Origin: Stramenopiles sp. TOSAG23-3
Lineage: Eukaryota > Sar
Direction: 5' to 3'
NCBI GenBank assembly: GCA_900128585.1
Contig: LT642514.1
Span: forward strand, 1 to 14,969
Length of the DNA stretch: 14,969 nt
Position numbers and translations under genes: made by a program. Position 1 is the first letter of the stretch. Every line of letters starts with the position of its first letter. Positions 1-6,267 of the stretch are shown in pieces. The notes under the pieces were generated by a model, which saw nothing but the letters and a program-made list of their open reading frames with translations, had not been told where the DNA came from and searched no databases.

Positions 1-1301
1 TAGGGGGCGCTAGAAAACGGAAGCGGGAGATGGAGAGACAGCGAGCCGCAAAGGACAAAGACGTTCAACTGTACAAAGGTGCAACGCTGCATCGTCACGG
101 CGCTTCCATCGACAGGCTGGATCCGTCGCGGATTTCTCCCTCAGAATTCTTTGCAAAGTACGTTGTGCCGCGGCAGCCGGTTGTTCTGACGAGCGTTGCG
201 GAGGACAAGAACTGGAAGGGGAACGAGAAGTGGACGAACGATTATTTAAAGTCGTGCGCCGGGGAAGGGATCGTTCGCGTAGAGTACCGAAATCATTCGA
301 CAGGCCGTTTTGGCATGGGGCAAGAGAAGCAAATGAAGTTCGGAGATTTTGTAGATTTGATCGCAGCGGGCGACGCGTTGCACTATTTGACCACGCAGGA
401 TTTGAAGCTGGACGAAGAAGGCCGGCCAGGCATAATGTCCCCGCCCGTGACCGAGCTGTTTGCCGCTGGGGACTTTTCACTGCGCCCCAGGCTTTTACCG
501 CACCTCGTGCTCTTTAATGCCAACGTATGGTTTGGAAACAGTCCGGATGGGTCTAGTTCTGGCCTTCACCATGACTTTCACGACAACTTGTACATTCTGC
601 TGCGTGGAAAGAAGCGGTTTCGACTCTACAGCCCCGCCGACGCGTTGAACATGTACACCACCGGAAAAATCGTCAAGGTTCACGAAAATGGTCGTATCAA
701 CTACGACGGCGCGTTGACTCGAGCGGATGGGGCAGACCCAATTGCAGACGCGGCGGCCGAGGCCGCTCTGGAGCAAGAGCGCGCGGAGCTGGATTTGGAG
801 GCGGCGGAAGCGTCCGGAGACCAAGGGCGGATCGCAAGGGCAGAGGGCAGGGTAGAGAAAGCGATGGACGTCGTCCTCTCCATTCAGATGAACGACGATG
901 CCTTTGGGGACATGGTGGAAGGTTCTGCCGACGGCCAAGAGGCGTCGTCGTCTGAAGGGTCCCCTCTAAATTTTTGCAAAGTGGACCCGAACCTTAGCCC
1001 CAGTGTGCTGGCGGATAAGTTTCCCAAGTTCTTGCAGGCCAAAGAAACATTCTGCGAGGTGAACGCGGGCGAAATGTTGTACTTGCCCGCGGGTTGGTTC
1101 CACGAAGTAACGTCGTGTAATGCCAGCCCTTTGAGCACGGGTAAGAATGAAAAAGGCGGACACTTGGCATTTAACTACTGGTTTCACCCACCAGACAATG
1201 TAGGCAACGGTTCCGGATCTTTCGCCCGTCCCTACACGTCCGACTTTTGGAAGAACGATTTTGCTATGCGCGTCAAGGGCAACAAAAACAATTCCGAATA
1301 A
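1..1301 (+). CDS. JmjC/cupin-8 Fe(II)/2-oxoglutarate oxygenase, possibly 5'-partial
   Basis: Predicted Fe(II)- and 2-oxoglutarate-dependent hydroxylase or demethylase of the small JmjC (JMJD5/JMJD7-like, cupin_8) class. Numbering from the ATG at 30 gives 423 residues. The iron-binding HxD is His180-His181-Asp182 in GLHHDFHDN, followed by the strand LYILLRGKKRFRLYSP, whose Lys is a candidate 2-oxoglutarate contact. The distal iron His is His358 in YLPAGWFHEV, and FNYWFHPP near 381 closes the barrel. An Ala/Glu-rich, probably helical and partly acidic insert (about 230-312) separates HxD from the distal His. The frame has no stop between base 3 and the ATG at 30, and the extra codons are Arg/Lys-rich, so the true start may lie left of the window. 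TAA ends it at 1299-1301. The family is clear; the substrate (protein residue or RNA base) cannot be told. Confidence 0.85.
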   Translation, partial: GGARKRKREMERQRAAKDKDVQLYKGATLHRHGASIDRLDPSRISPSEFFAKYVVPRQPVVLTSVAEDKNWKGNEKWTNDYLKSCAGEGIVRVEYRNHSTGRFGMGQEKQMKFGDFVDLIAAGDALHYLTTQDLKLDEEGRPGIMSPPVTELFAAGDFSLRPRLLPHLVLFNANVWFGNSPDGSSSGLHHDFHDNLYILLRGKKRFRLYSPADALNMYTTGKIVKVHENGRINYDGALTRADGADPIADAAAEAALEQERAELDLEAAEASGDQGRIARAEGRVEKAMDVVLSIQMNDDAFGDMVEGSADGQEASSSEGSPLNFCKVDPNLSPSVLADKFPKFLQAKETFCEVNAGEMLYLPAGWFHEVTSCNASPLSTGKNEKGGHLAFNYWFHPPDNVGNGSGSFARPYTSDFWKNDFAMRVKGNKNNSE

Positions 1302-1654
1302 TAATATTTTGGTAGTAGTAATAATAATAATCATGATACACCACAATAATTACATCTCATCTCATCGTTCATCATCACATTTTTAATACTAGGCTACAAT
1401 CATCAAAAAACAACTTTTATAAAACAAATTCATTATTTTATTCATTCAAAACTTCAACAACAAACAATTGAATTGTTGTGTGGGTAATAATAATAAGGTA
1501 TGAAAATGGTGGGATGAACGAATATATTTGCATTTGACGTGGAAGAAAGGCGTGCGTGAATCTAAATATCTTACTGGTTTATTCGTTCAATTGCCCGGCC
1601 GTTGGTATTGAATTTGACTGGGTAACACGGAAAACATTTTTTTGTTCAATAACG
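1302..1654. other. AT-rich spacer between two co-directional genes
   Basis: This spacer holds the 3' end of the JmjC gene and the 5' leader of the GH18-like gene. It is AT-rich, with TAA/ATAAT runs at about 1297-1333 and CATCT/CATC runs at about 1354-1378. A 15-nt palindrome around a central G lies at 1463-1477. I see no RNA gene, canonical AATAAA or TATA box that I would defend. Confidence 0.5.
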
Positions 1655-2770
1655 ATGGAACGTCACAAATCACTCCTCGCTCTTTTTTTGTTGACTGCCC
1701 CAGCGTTGGCATTGCCAACGTTGTTGGAAACGGGAGCCAAAGACTCCCGCACGATCGACAAACGAATTCAATGGTTCGTATCACCAGGTCTTTCAGATTC
1801 TCAGATTGATTTTTTGATGGCAAATGTGGGTATTGTCGATGGTATCTACACTTGCTGTGGCGGGAACACCTTTCACAGCAATGGCAGTCTCACGTTGCCA
1901 ACGTTCAACAAAACAAAACTTCAACCGTTCATAGAGCGTGGCATCCGCGTAATGTCCACGTTCGGGGGGGACTTTCTTCCATTGAAGGCTTGGGACAACC
2001 GAGAGGCGCTTGCAGAGCAGATGGTATCTTGGGTGCTTGAGAACAATCTTACGGGGATCCACAACGATTGGGAGACGCATGGCGACGGTGGCGTTGATTC
2101 GTACAAGTTCTATGATTTCTGGAAAGTAGTGGGCGAAAAATTTCGTCGACACAGCAAAGAATTAGGCATTTGCATAGAAACCGCCCCGGCAAACATATCC
2201 CACCCGTGGGTCCCCAGAACGCCGGACAACGACACAATCTGGCACTCTTACCTGTTCAATTGGGACTACCCTTTGGGGTTACACACGTTTGATGTCATCA
2301 CGAACATGGCGACGTATCCAATGATGCATACAACGGATGGGAACAACGATTGGTGCAGACAGGGGTTTCCCAACACGACGTGGTGTACCAATGGGTGCGA
2401 GGACTTCGTCGACCATTTGACCCCGGCGTATAAGTTTTTAGAGCAAGAAGAGTGCGATTCAAATAGGCACACAGTCGCACAGTGGTGCGGTTTAAAAGGG
2501 CACGTGCAGGATATGATAGACGCTGGGACACAAACTCAGACTGGCCAACTAAGCCCTGGGATATGGATGAACAATTGTGCCTATTCAGAAGAGTTCCCAA
2601 ATGGTGTGACTGCGCAAGGGTGGACGCAACCTTCGTTTAACTCCTTCTTGAAGTATTTAGACACTGTGGGCGTCCGTTCGATTGACCTATGGACGTCAAA
2701 CTTATCAGAAAACGATCTGAACACTTGCAAATGGTTCTTGCCCGAACTGGAAAAGTGGCGTCGGTCTTGA
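1655..2770 (+). CDS. Secreted GH18-like TIM-barrel glycoside hydrolase (putative)
   Basis: A 371-residue predicted secreted protein. The reading frame is open further upstream, but the ATG at 1655 is chosen because it is directly followed by a signal peptide (short basic start, then LLALFLLTAPALAL, residues 7-20). Strand-like segments occur in TIM-barrel order: FVSPG (41), VDGIYTCCGG (61), IRVMSTFGG (97), GIHNDWE (134), GICIETA (171), FDVITNMATYPM (212), LSPGIWM (299) and RSIDLWTS (341). GIHNDWE resembles the GH18 signature DGxDxDxE, with Asp138 and Glu140 at the catalytic-like positions, although the first Asp is replaced. MATYPM and IDLWTS resemble the GH18 MxYD and conserved-Trp strands. 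Several Cys and N-glycosylation sequons fit an extracellular or lysosomal protein. A chitobiase or chitinase-like role is inferred. A non-hydrolytic GH18 relative is also possible. It ends in TGA. Confidence 0.6.
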   Translation: MERHKSLLALFLLTAPALALPTLLETGAKDSRTIDKRIQWFVSPGLSDSQIDFLMANVGIVDGIYTCCGGNTFHSNGSLTLPTFNKTKLQPFIERGIRVMSTFGGDFLPLKAWDNREALAEQMVSWVLENNLTGIHNDWETHGDGGVDSYKFYDFWKVVGEKFRRHSKELGICIETAPANISHPWVPRTPDNDTIWHSYLFNWDYPLGLHTFDVITNMATYPMMHTTDGNNDWCRQGFPNTTWCTNGCEDFVDHLTPAYKFLEQEECDSNRHTVAQWCGLKGHVQDMIDAGTQTQTGQLSPGIWMNNCAYSEEFPNGVTAQGWTQPSFNSFLKYLDTVGVRSIDLWTSNLSENDLNTCKWFLPELEKWRRS

Positions 2771-3056
2771 GAACCACAACAAACGTTTTACCCAAGATAT
2801 TTGAGCGTGCCCGTTAAATTAATAAAGGCTTAAAAAAAAATAATATTGTAAGAATATTACAGTAGGAATTTTAAGGATTAGCAGTAGACAGCAATAAAAG
2901 TAACACCTTTCTTTGCAGTATTCTGTGTTGTTGAAAACGAACATGCCCCGCACACACCTTTTTAACAAACCCCTCGTCTAGGGAATAGTACTCGCTTTTA
3001 AAAAAAGAAGCACCGATGAGATATGGTGGTGCAGGAGGCGGTGGGACCCGGTTGAT
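2771..3056. other. Convergent spacer between the GH18-like and membrane-protein genes
   Basis: Both flanking genes end here, so the spacer holds two 3' ends. The + strand carries a candidate poly(A) signal at 2821-2826 followed by an A-run. A small palindrome (TAATATT and AATATTA around a 5-nt centre) lies near 2840-2859. Unlike the other two convergent spacers, it lacks the repeat containing AATAACAGCCA. No gene is seen. Confidence 0.45.
2821..2826 (+). promoter_or_regulatory. Candidate poly(A) signal AATAAA
   Basis: An exact AATAAA hexamer sits about 50 bases past the stop codon of the GH18-like gene and is followed closely by an A-run. The position is right for a cleavage/polyadenylation signal. 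The hexamer is common by chance in AT-rich DNA, and many protists do not rely on it. Confidence 0.4.
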
Positions 3057-3734
3057 TTACAAGCTTGGCAACGAATCGGTCCGGCTCTTTCTCATTTCAA
3101 AGCCATCAAATCTCGCCTTAACGACGTCGTAATCTTCCGAAGCGCGGTAAAATGAAAACGTTAAGCCAGCGTTAACCAGTATGAAAAACACAGCAACGAC
3201 CAGTATAACAACGAAGCCAACCACACTCGGTTCTTCCCTAATGTCCATGCAACTCTCGTCCCGGTTCGTGCTGACGGTATAGCTGCTTAGGTCGACTGGT
3301 TTCACGGCATCCACCTTGCTGTCGCAGTTCGCAACGGCGACGAACCACTCCCGGGCCCTGGCTTCGGAAACTTTTACCTTCAGGGTTCCCCCATCCACAG
3401 GCCAGCCATCCGTTAGCTTCTTCCCGTCGCTCAACGTTACGTGGTGCGACAGGAGCGCCCTCTCCTCGCACGACAGGCCTTTCCTTGAAACTTTGGGAAG
3501 GTTCTGGTCCGTGTACAGCAGGACTTTCTGGTTCGTTTCCTTCCGACTCTTTTCGACTTTTACAGTAATTTCTGGGGATTCGGAGTCGCCACTTTCTGCC
3601 TTTGGAATACAAAACGACCCTATGACGACAAAGTCTCCCTGCGAATTCCCCTCGAGGACAACTTTGTCCGCCGCGACCAAGGAGCACGTCGCCGCCACCA
3701 GGGCGCCGGCGACGAACATTGCAAGTAACTTCAT
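3057..3734 (-). CDS. Type I single-pass membrane protein, LUSTR/GPR107-like lumenal domain (tentative)
   Basis: A 225-residue protein from the ATG at 3734; the frame is open a few codons upstream but offers only a TTG there. Residues 1-22 form a signal peptide (MKLLAMFVAGALVAATCSLVA). A lumenal domain of about 145 residues follows, with Cys at 42, 89, 137 and 162. One strong transmembrane helix spans about 170-196. The cytosolic tail is about 29 residues and rich in Lys, Arg and Asp. The lumenal part (a GDFVVIGSF strand, then VLLYTDQ, CEER, EWFVAVANCDS) has the feel of the GOLD-like ectodomain of lung-seven-transmembrane (GPR107/GPR180) proteins. Only one membrane helix is present, so it would be an ectodomain without the receptor core. 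That assignment is a weak inference; a p24/GOLD-type cargo receptor or a lineage-specific protein is also possible. It ends in TAA and is convergent with the GH18-like gene. Confidence 0.75.
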   Translation of the reverse strand: MKLLAMFVAGALVAATCSLVAADKVVLEGNSQGDFVVIGSFCIPKAESGDSESPEITVKVEKSRKETNQKVLLYTDQNLPKVSRKGLSCEERALLSHHVTLSDGKKLTDGWPVDGGTLKVKVSEARAREWFVAVANCDSKVDAVKPVDLSSYTVSTNRDESCMDIREEPSVVGFVVILVVAVFFILVNAGLTFSFYRASEDYDVVKARFDGFEMRKSRTDSLPSL

Positions 3735-4078
3735 GATGATGAACAGCAAAAAAAAGAATCAATAAATAACTCAAAAACAATAAGAGTTGGAACTGAATGC
3801 TTGTGTAAGAAAAAGGTGGTGTAAATGAAGCACTAAGTTATCTTCAACGCAAAAAATTAATGTGTCCTCTTACCTATGTATGTATGTATCAATTGAGTTC
3901 TCATTCGGGAGTATTATTATTATTACACGACGAGGAGGACTAGAGTATTAATAATAATAATATTTTATTATTTTTGTTTGTTTTCTTTTTTCTTTCTTTC
4001 TTCTAAAAATAAAAAATAGACCCCCCGACGGAGAAGAAGAAAGAAAGAAAGAAAGAGTCGAAAGAAAGAAAGAGTCGA

Positions 4079-4114
<36 letters not shown>

Positions 4115-4518
4115 AACCCAATGGTGTGTCATATAATTCCAATAATATTACATAAGTTTAAAATCTTTTCTTTTTCTTTTTCATTTTCATTTTAAATATA
4201 TAATACTCCTTCCTCTCCTCGTAGACTCCTCGTATTTATTACTCCTGGCCTAGATTACATAATTTATATACTTATTAATAGTCAATATTACCCTATATAA
4301 CTTAATTTAAAAAAAAGTTTTCTTCAAAAAAAAAAAAAATATTTATTATTATTATATTTATTATTTGAAACATGTGGTTTAACAAAATACTTATTATTTA
4401 GATAATCTGAATCAGGTTTTTCTTTTTTTTTATTAATGAAACAAAGAAAATTATTTTTTTCACTTTTACTCAATCATCATTCACGGCAAATAATTGTATA
4501 CTAAAATAGCTGCACAAT
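3735..4518. promoter_or_regulatory. Divergent intergenic promoter region with purine-to-pyrimidine switch
   Basis: This 784-base spacer separates the divergent membrane-protein (-) and thioesterase (+) genes, so both promoters must lie here. The + strand is purine-rich on the left (GAAA microsatellite, 4031-4116) and pyrimidine-rich on the right (TTTTC/TTTTCATT runs, about 4165-4195). Both genes therefore have a pyrimidine tract upstream on their own coding strand. An ATGT tract lies near 3875-3889, and the rest is AT-rich with long A and T runs. The minus-strand reading frame through the microsatellite is low-complexity Phe/Leu/Ser and not a credible gene. Confidence 0.45.
4031..4116. repeat. 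(GAAA)n microsatellite with GAGTC interruptions
   Basis: An almost pure GAAA tetranucleotide tract is broken twice by GAGTC, at 4055-4059 and 4072-4076. The interruptions are 17 bases apart, giving a short higher-order unit (GAGTC plus three GAAA-like units). The run is all purine on one strand and mirror-like, so it could form triplex DNA and is likely length-variable. Confidence 0.9.
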
Positions 4519-5427
4519 ATGTATAGTATGTTTCAGTGTAGTTTTTGTTTCTGTGCGATCCTGTTTACAGGATTTGCTCGCAGCGCACCGACCACTTCGA
4601 AATGGAGGCCGGTTGTCCTCATGCATGGTATGAACGGCGACGCCTCTGAACTCAACAAAATCAAAATGGCTTTGGAGGAGACTTACCCAGGGATTTACGT
4701 TCACAATTTGGACATTCTCCCGAAACTGAATTCTCTGCTGAAAAGCATTCCGCACCAAATGGAGAAAATCGTGGATACAATTCGTGCAGACGACAAGCTG
4801 AGAGACGGTTTCAATTTCTACGGAGAGAGTCAGGGAGCCCTGGAAGCTAGGATCTACGTTACGCAGTACAACGACCCGCCCGTGTACAACCTTGTGGCGC
4901 TTAACGGCCCGCAGGCCGGGGTCGGCGAGTGCCCAACGATCGAGTGGCCTGGGGTTAAGCAAGCTTGTGCTGATTTAGGAGCCTCTATTGCCATCTACGA
5001 CTGGCCTTTTTGCAGTTTTTGTAATTTTTGGAAAGACAATCGGAACCAGGAGGAGTACCAGAAAAAATCGAAGTGGCTTGCTGCTTCGAACAACGAACAG
5101 GGAGCGTACGGCCACGTGAACCAGACGTACGTAAAGAATATGGAGGGTCTGAACCAGTACATGGTCACAAGGGCCATGAGGGATGAAATCGTCCAGCCCT
5201 CTTATAGCGCCTTTCATCAGTATTGGGCCTGGGGGGATGCGAAACGGGACGACTCGAAAATTCCAAAGTTTCAGGAGACCGAGGGGTACAAAACCAATGC
5301 ACTTGGTTTAAAAACCCTGTACGATCGCGGAGACATGATCTTTAACGCATTTAATGGAACGCACACAAAGTACAACATGTCATGGTGGAGGAAACATGTA
5401 TTGAAGATGTTCAACAACACGCTATGA
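4519..5427 (+). CDS. PPT1: Palmitoyl-protein thioesterase (PPT1 family)
   Basis: A lysosomal or secreted alpha/beta-hydrolase that removes thioester-linked fatty acyl groups from cysteines of proteins being degraded. It has 302 residues; human PPT1 has 306. A signal peptide (MYSMFQCSFCFCAILFTGFA) precedes the first strand PVVLMHGMNGD (31-41). The nucleophile elbow is GESQG with Ser104. The acid is Asp222 in MRDEIVQP, aligning with human Asp233, and the base is His282 in FNGTHTKYN, aligning with human His289, so the triad is complete. PGIYVHNLDI, ALNGPQAGV and FQETEGYKTNALGLKTLYDRG match family blocks in order. Sequons at about 201, 279, 286 and 299 fit lysosomal glycosylation. The elbow carries Glu where human PPT1 has Phe (GFSQG). 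The ATG at 4519 is used; a second in-frame ATG three codons later is a possible alternative. It ends in TGA. Confidence 0.95.
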   Translation: MYSMFQCSFCFCAILFTGFARSAPTTSKWRPVVLMHGMNGDASELNKIKMALEETYPGIYVHNLDILPKLNSLLKSIPHQMEKIVDTIRADDKLRDGFNFYGESQGALEARIYVTQYNDPPVYNLVALNGPQAGVGECPTIEWPGVKQACADLGASIAIYDWPFCSFCNFWKDNRNQEEYQKKSKWLAASNNEQGAYGHVNQTYVKNMEGLNQYMVTRAMRDEIVQPSYSAFHQYWAWGDAKRDDSKIPKFQETEGYKTNALGLKTLYDRGDMIFNAFNGTHTKYNMSWWRKHVLKMFNNTL

Positions 5428-6267
5428 ATTACCAGATACGATGATAGCTAGAATAGCTTTTTTTAGTAGTCGTCTATTATTATACAAAAAAACGTTGAAT
5501 TATTACTTTTTAAAAACAAGCTTGCTTGAGATGAGAGCCTTAAAAAACATATTACAAGTTTTTTTTATATAAATTGATATTTACGTATTAATATTACAGT
5601 GATGAAAATATAAAAAATAGAACTTTTTTTGGTTTCTTCTATTAAATATTTGTTAGTTAGTTGTTAGACTAGACTAGTTGTTAGTTATTAATATTAAAAT
5701 TATAATAATAAAGACGACGAATAATAATAATAATATTTTTAAAAAGAAGAAAAATTGAATCAACAAAGAAGAAGAAGAAAGAAGAAGCCTGAATATAAAT
5801 ATATACAAAGGTACACAGCATGAAAATTATTTAGTCTATTTGTTTACCCTCTCTCTCTCTAAACTTATAAATAGCTCAATCGTATTCCCATATTGTCTCT
5901 CTTCTCTTCTCTCTTCTTTCTTCTTTCTTCTTTCTTCTTTCTTCTTCTTTCTTCTTCTTTCTTCTTTCTATTATCGTTCTTCTATCTTTCTTCTTCATTC
6001 GATTCCTTTTTTCCTTTTTTCTTTCTTTTCTTAGTTAGTTACGCACGGTCGTCTCTCTCGACTGTCTCCAAAATAGTCCAATATAATTCAATTAGTGATT
6101 CAAACAAAGAGAAAGAAAAAAATTGTATTCATTTATACGGGAAGCAGAAACAGAACTTTTCAAGACGGACGGAGTAGGTATTTATCCAAGAAAAACAAAC
6201 GAAGGAGTCTATCGTTTCCCTTTTTTTGTTCCAGGCGGTCGTGCATCAGAGAACGGGCTGTAACGAA
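5428..6267. promoter_or_regulatory. Long AT-rich spacer: thioesterase 3' end and E2-gene promoter/leader
   Basis: An 840-base gap. Just after the thioesterase gene, a 5-bp hairpin (AGCTA/TAGCT, 5446-5458) is followed by a T-run. An imperfect GTTAG repeat lies at 5651-5688. A purine tract (AAGAAGAA-type) covers 5741-5788 and a long CT/TTC tract covers about 5849-6031. Close to the E2 gene, a T-rich stretch ends in CAG at 6232-6234 and could be a 3' splice site in the 5' leader. Frames through the TTC tract encode only Ser/Phe/Leu low complexity, so I see no gene here. Confidence 0.45.
5895..6031 (+). repeat. Polypyrimidine (TTC/CTTT)n tract upstream of the E2 gene
   Basis: About 135 bases are almost wholly C and T on the coding strand, built of TTC and TTTC units with a few breaks near 5970-6001. 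The tract lies 240-370 bases before the predicted ATG at 6268. It may be part of the core promoter or the 5' leader, and like the GAAA tract it could adopt triplex structure. Confidence 0.85.

Noticed and set aside
495-938. Minus-strand frames opposite the JmjC gene
   Set aside because: The + strand carries complete, ordered JmjC motifs. The opposite frames have no domain content.
1556-1654. N-terminal extension of the GH18-like protein upstream of 1655
   Set aside because: It would begin at GTG and place 33 residues before a clear signal peptide; the ATG at 1655 is the better start.
3948-4142. Minus-strand 64-codon frame through the GAAA microsatellite
   Set aside because: It encodes only Phe/Leu/Ser low complexity generated by the tetranucleotide repeat; there is no domain and no plausible gene context.
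5446-5464. Hairpin plus T-run after the thioesterase gene, like a bacterial terminator
   Set aside because: The stem is only 5 bp, and the window is eukaryotic, where such terminators are not expected for protein genes.
5651-5688. GTTAG-rich repeat as an internal telomere-like sequence
   Set aside because: The units are irregular and few, and lie in a generally AT-rich 3' region; no sustained telomeric array.
5840-6177. Plus-strand frames through the TTC tract upstream of the E2 gene
   Set aside because: Ser/Phe/Leu low complexity from the repeat, without a supported start. The tract is better read as promoter or leader.
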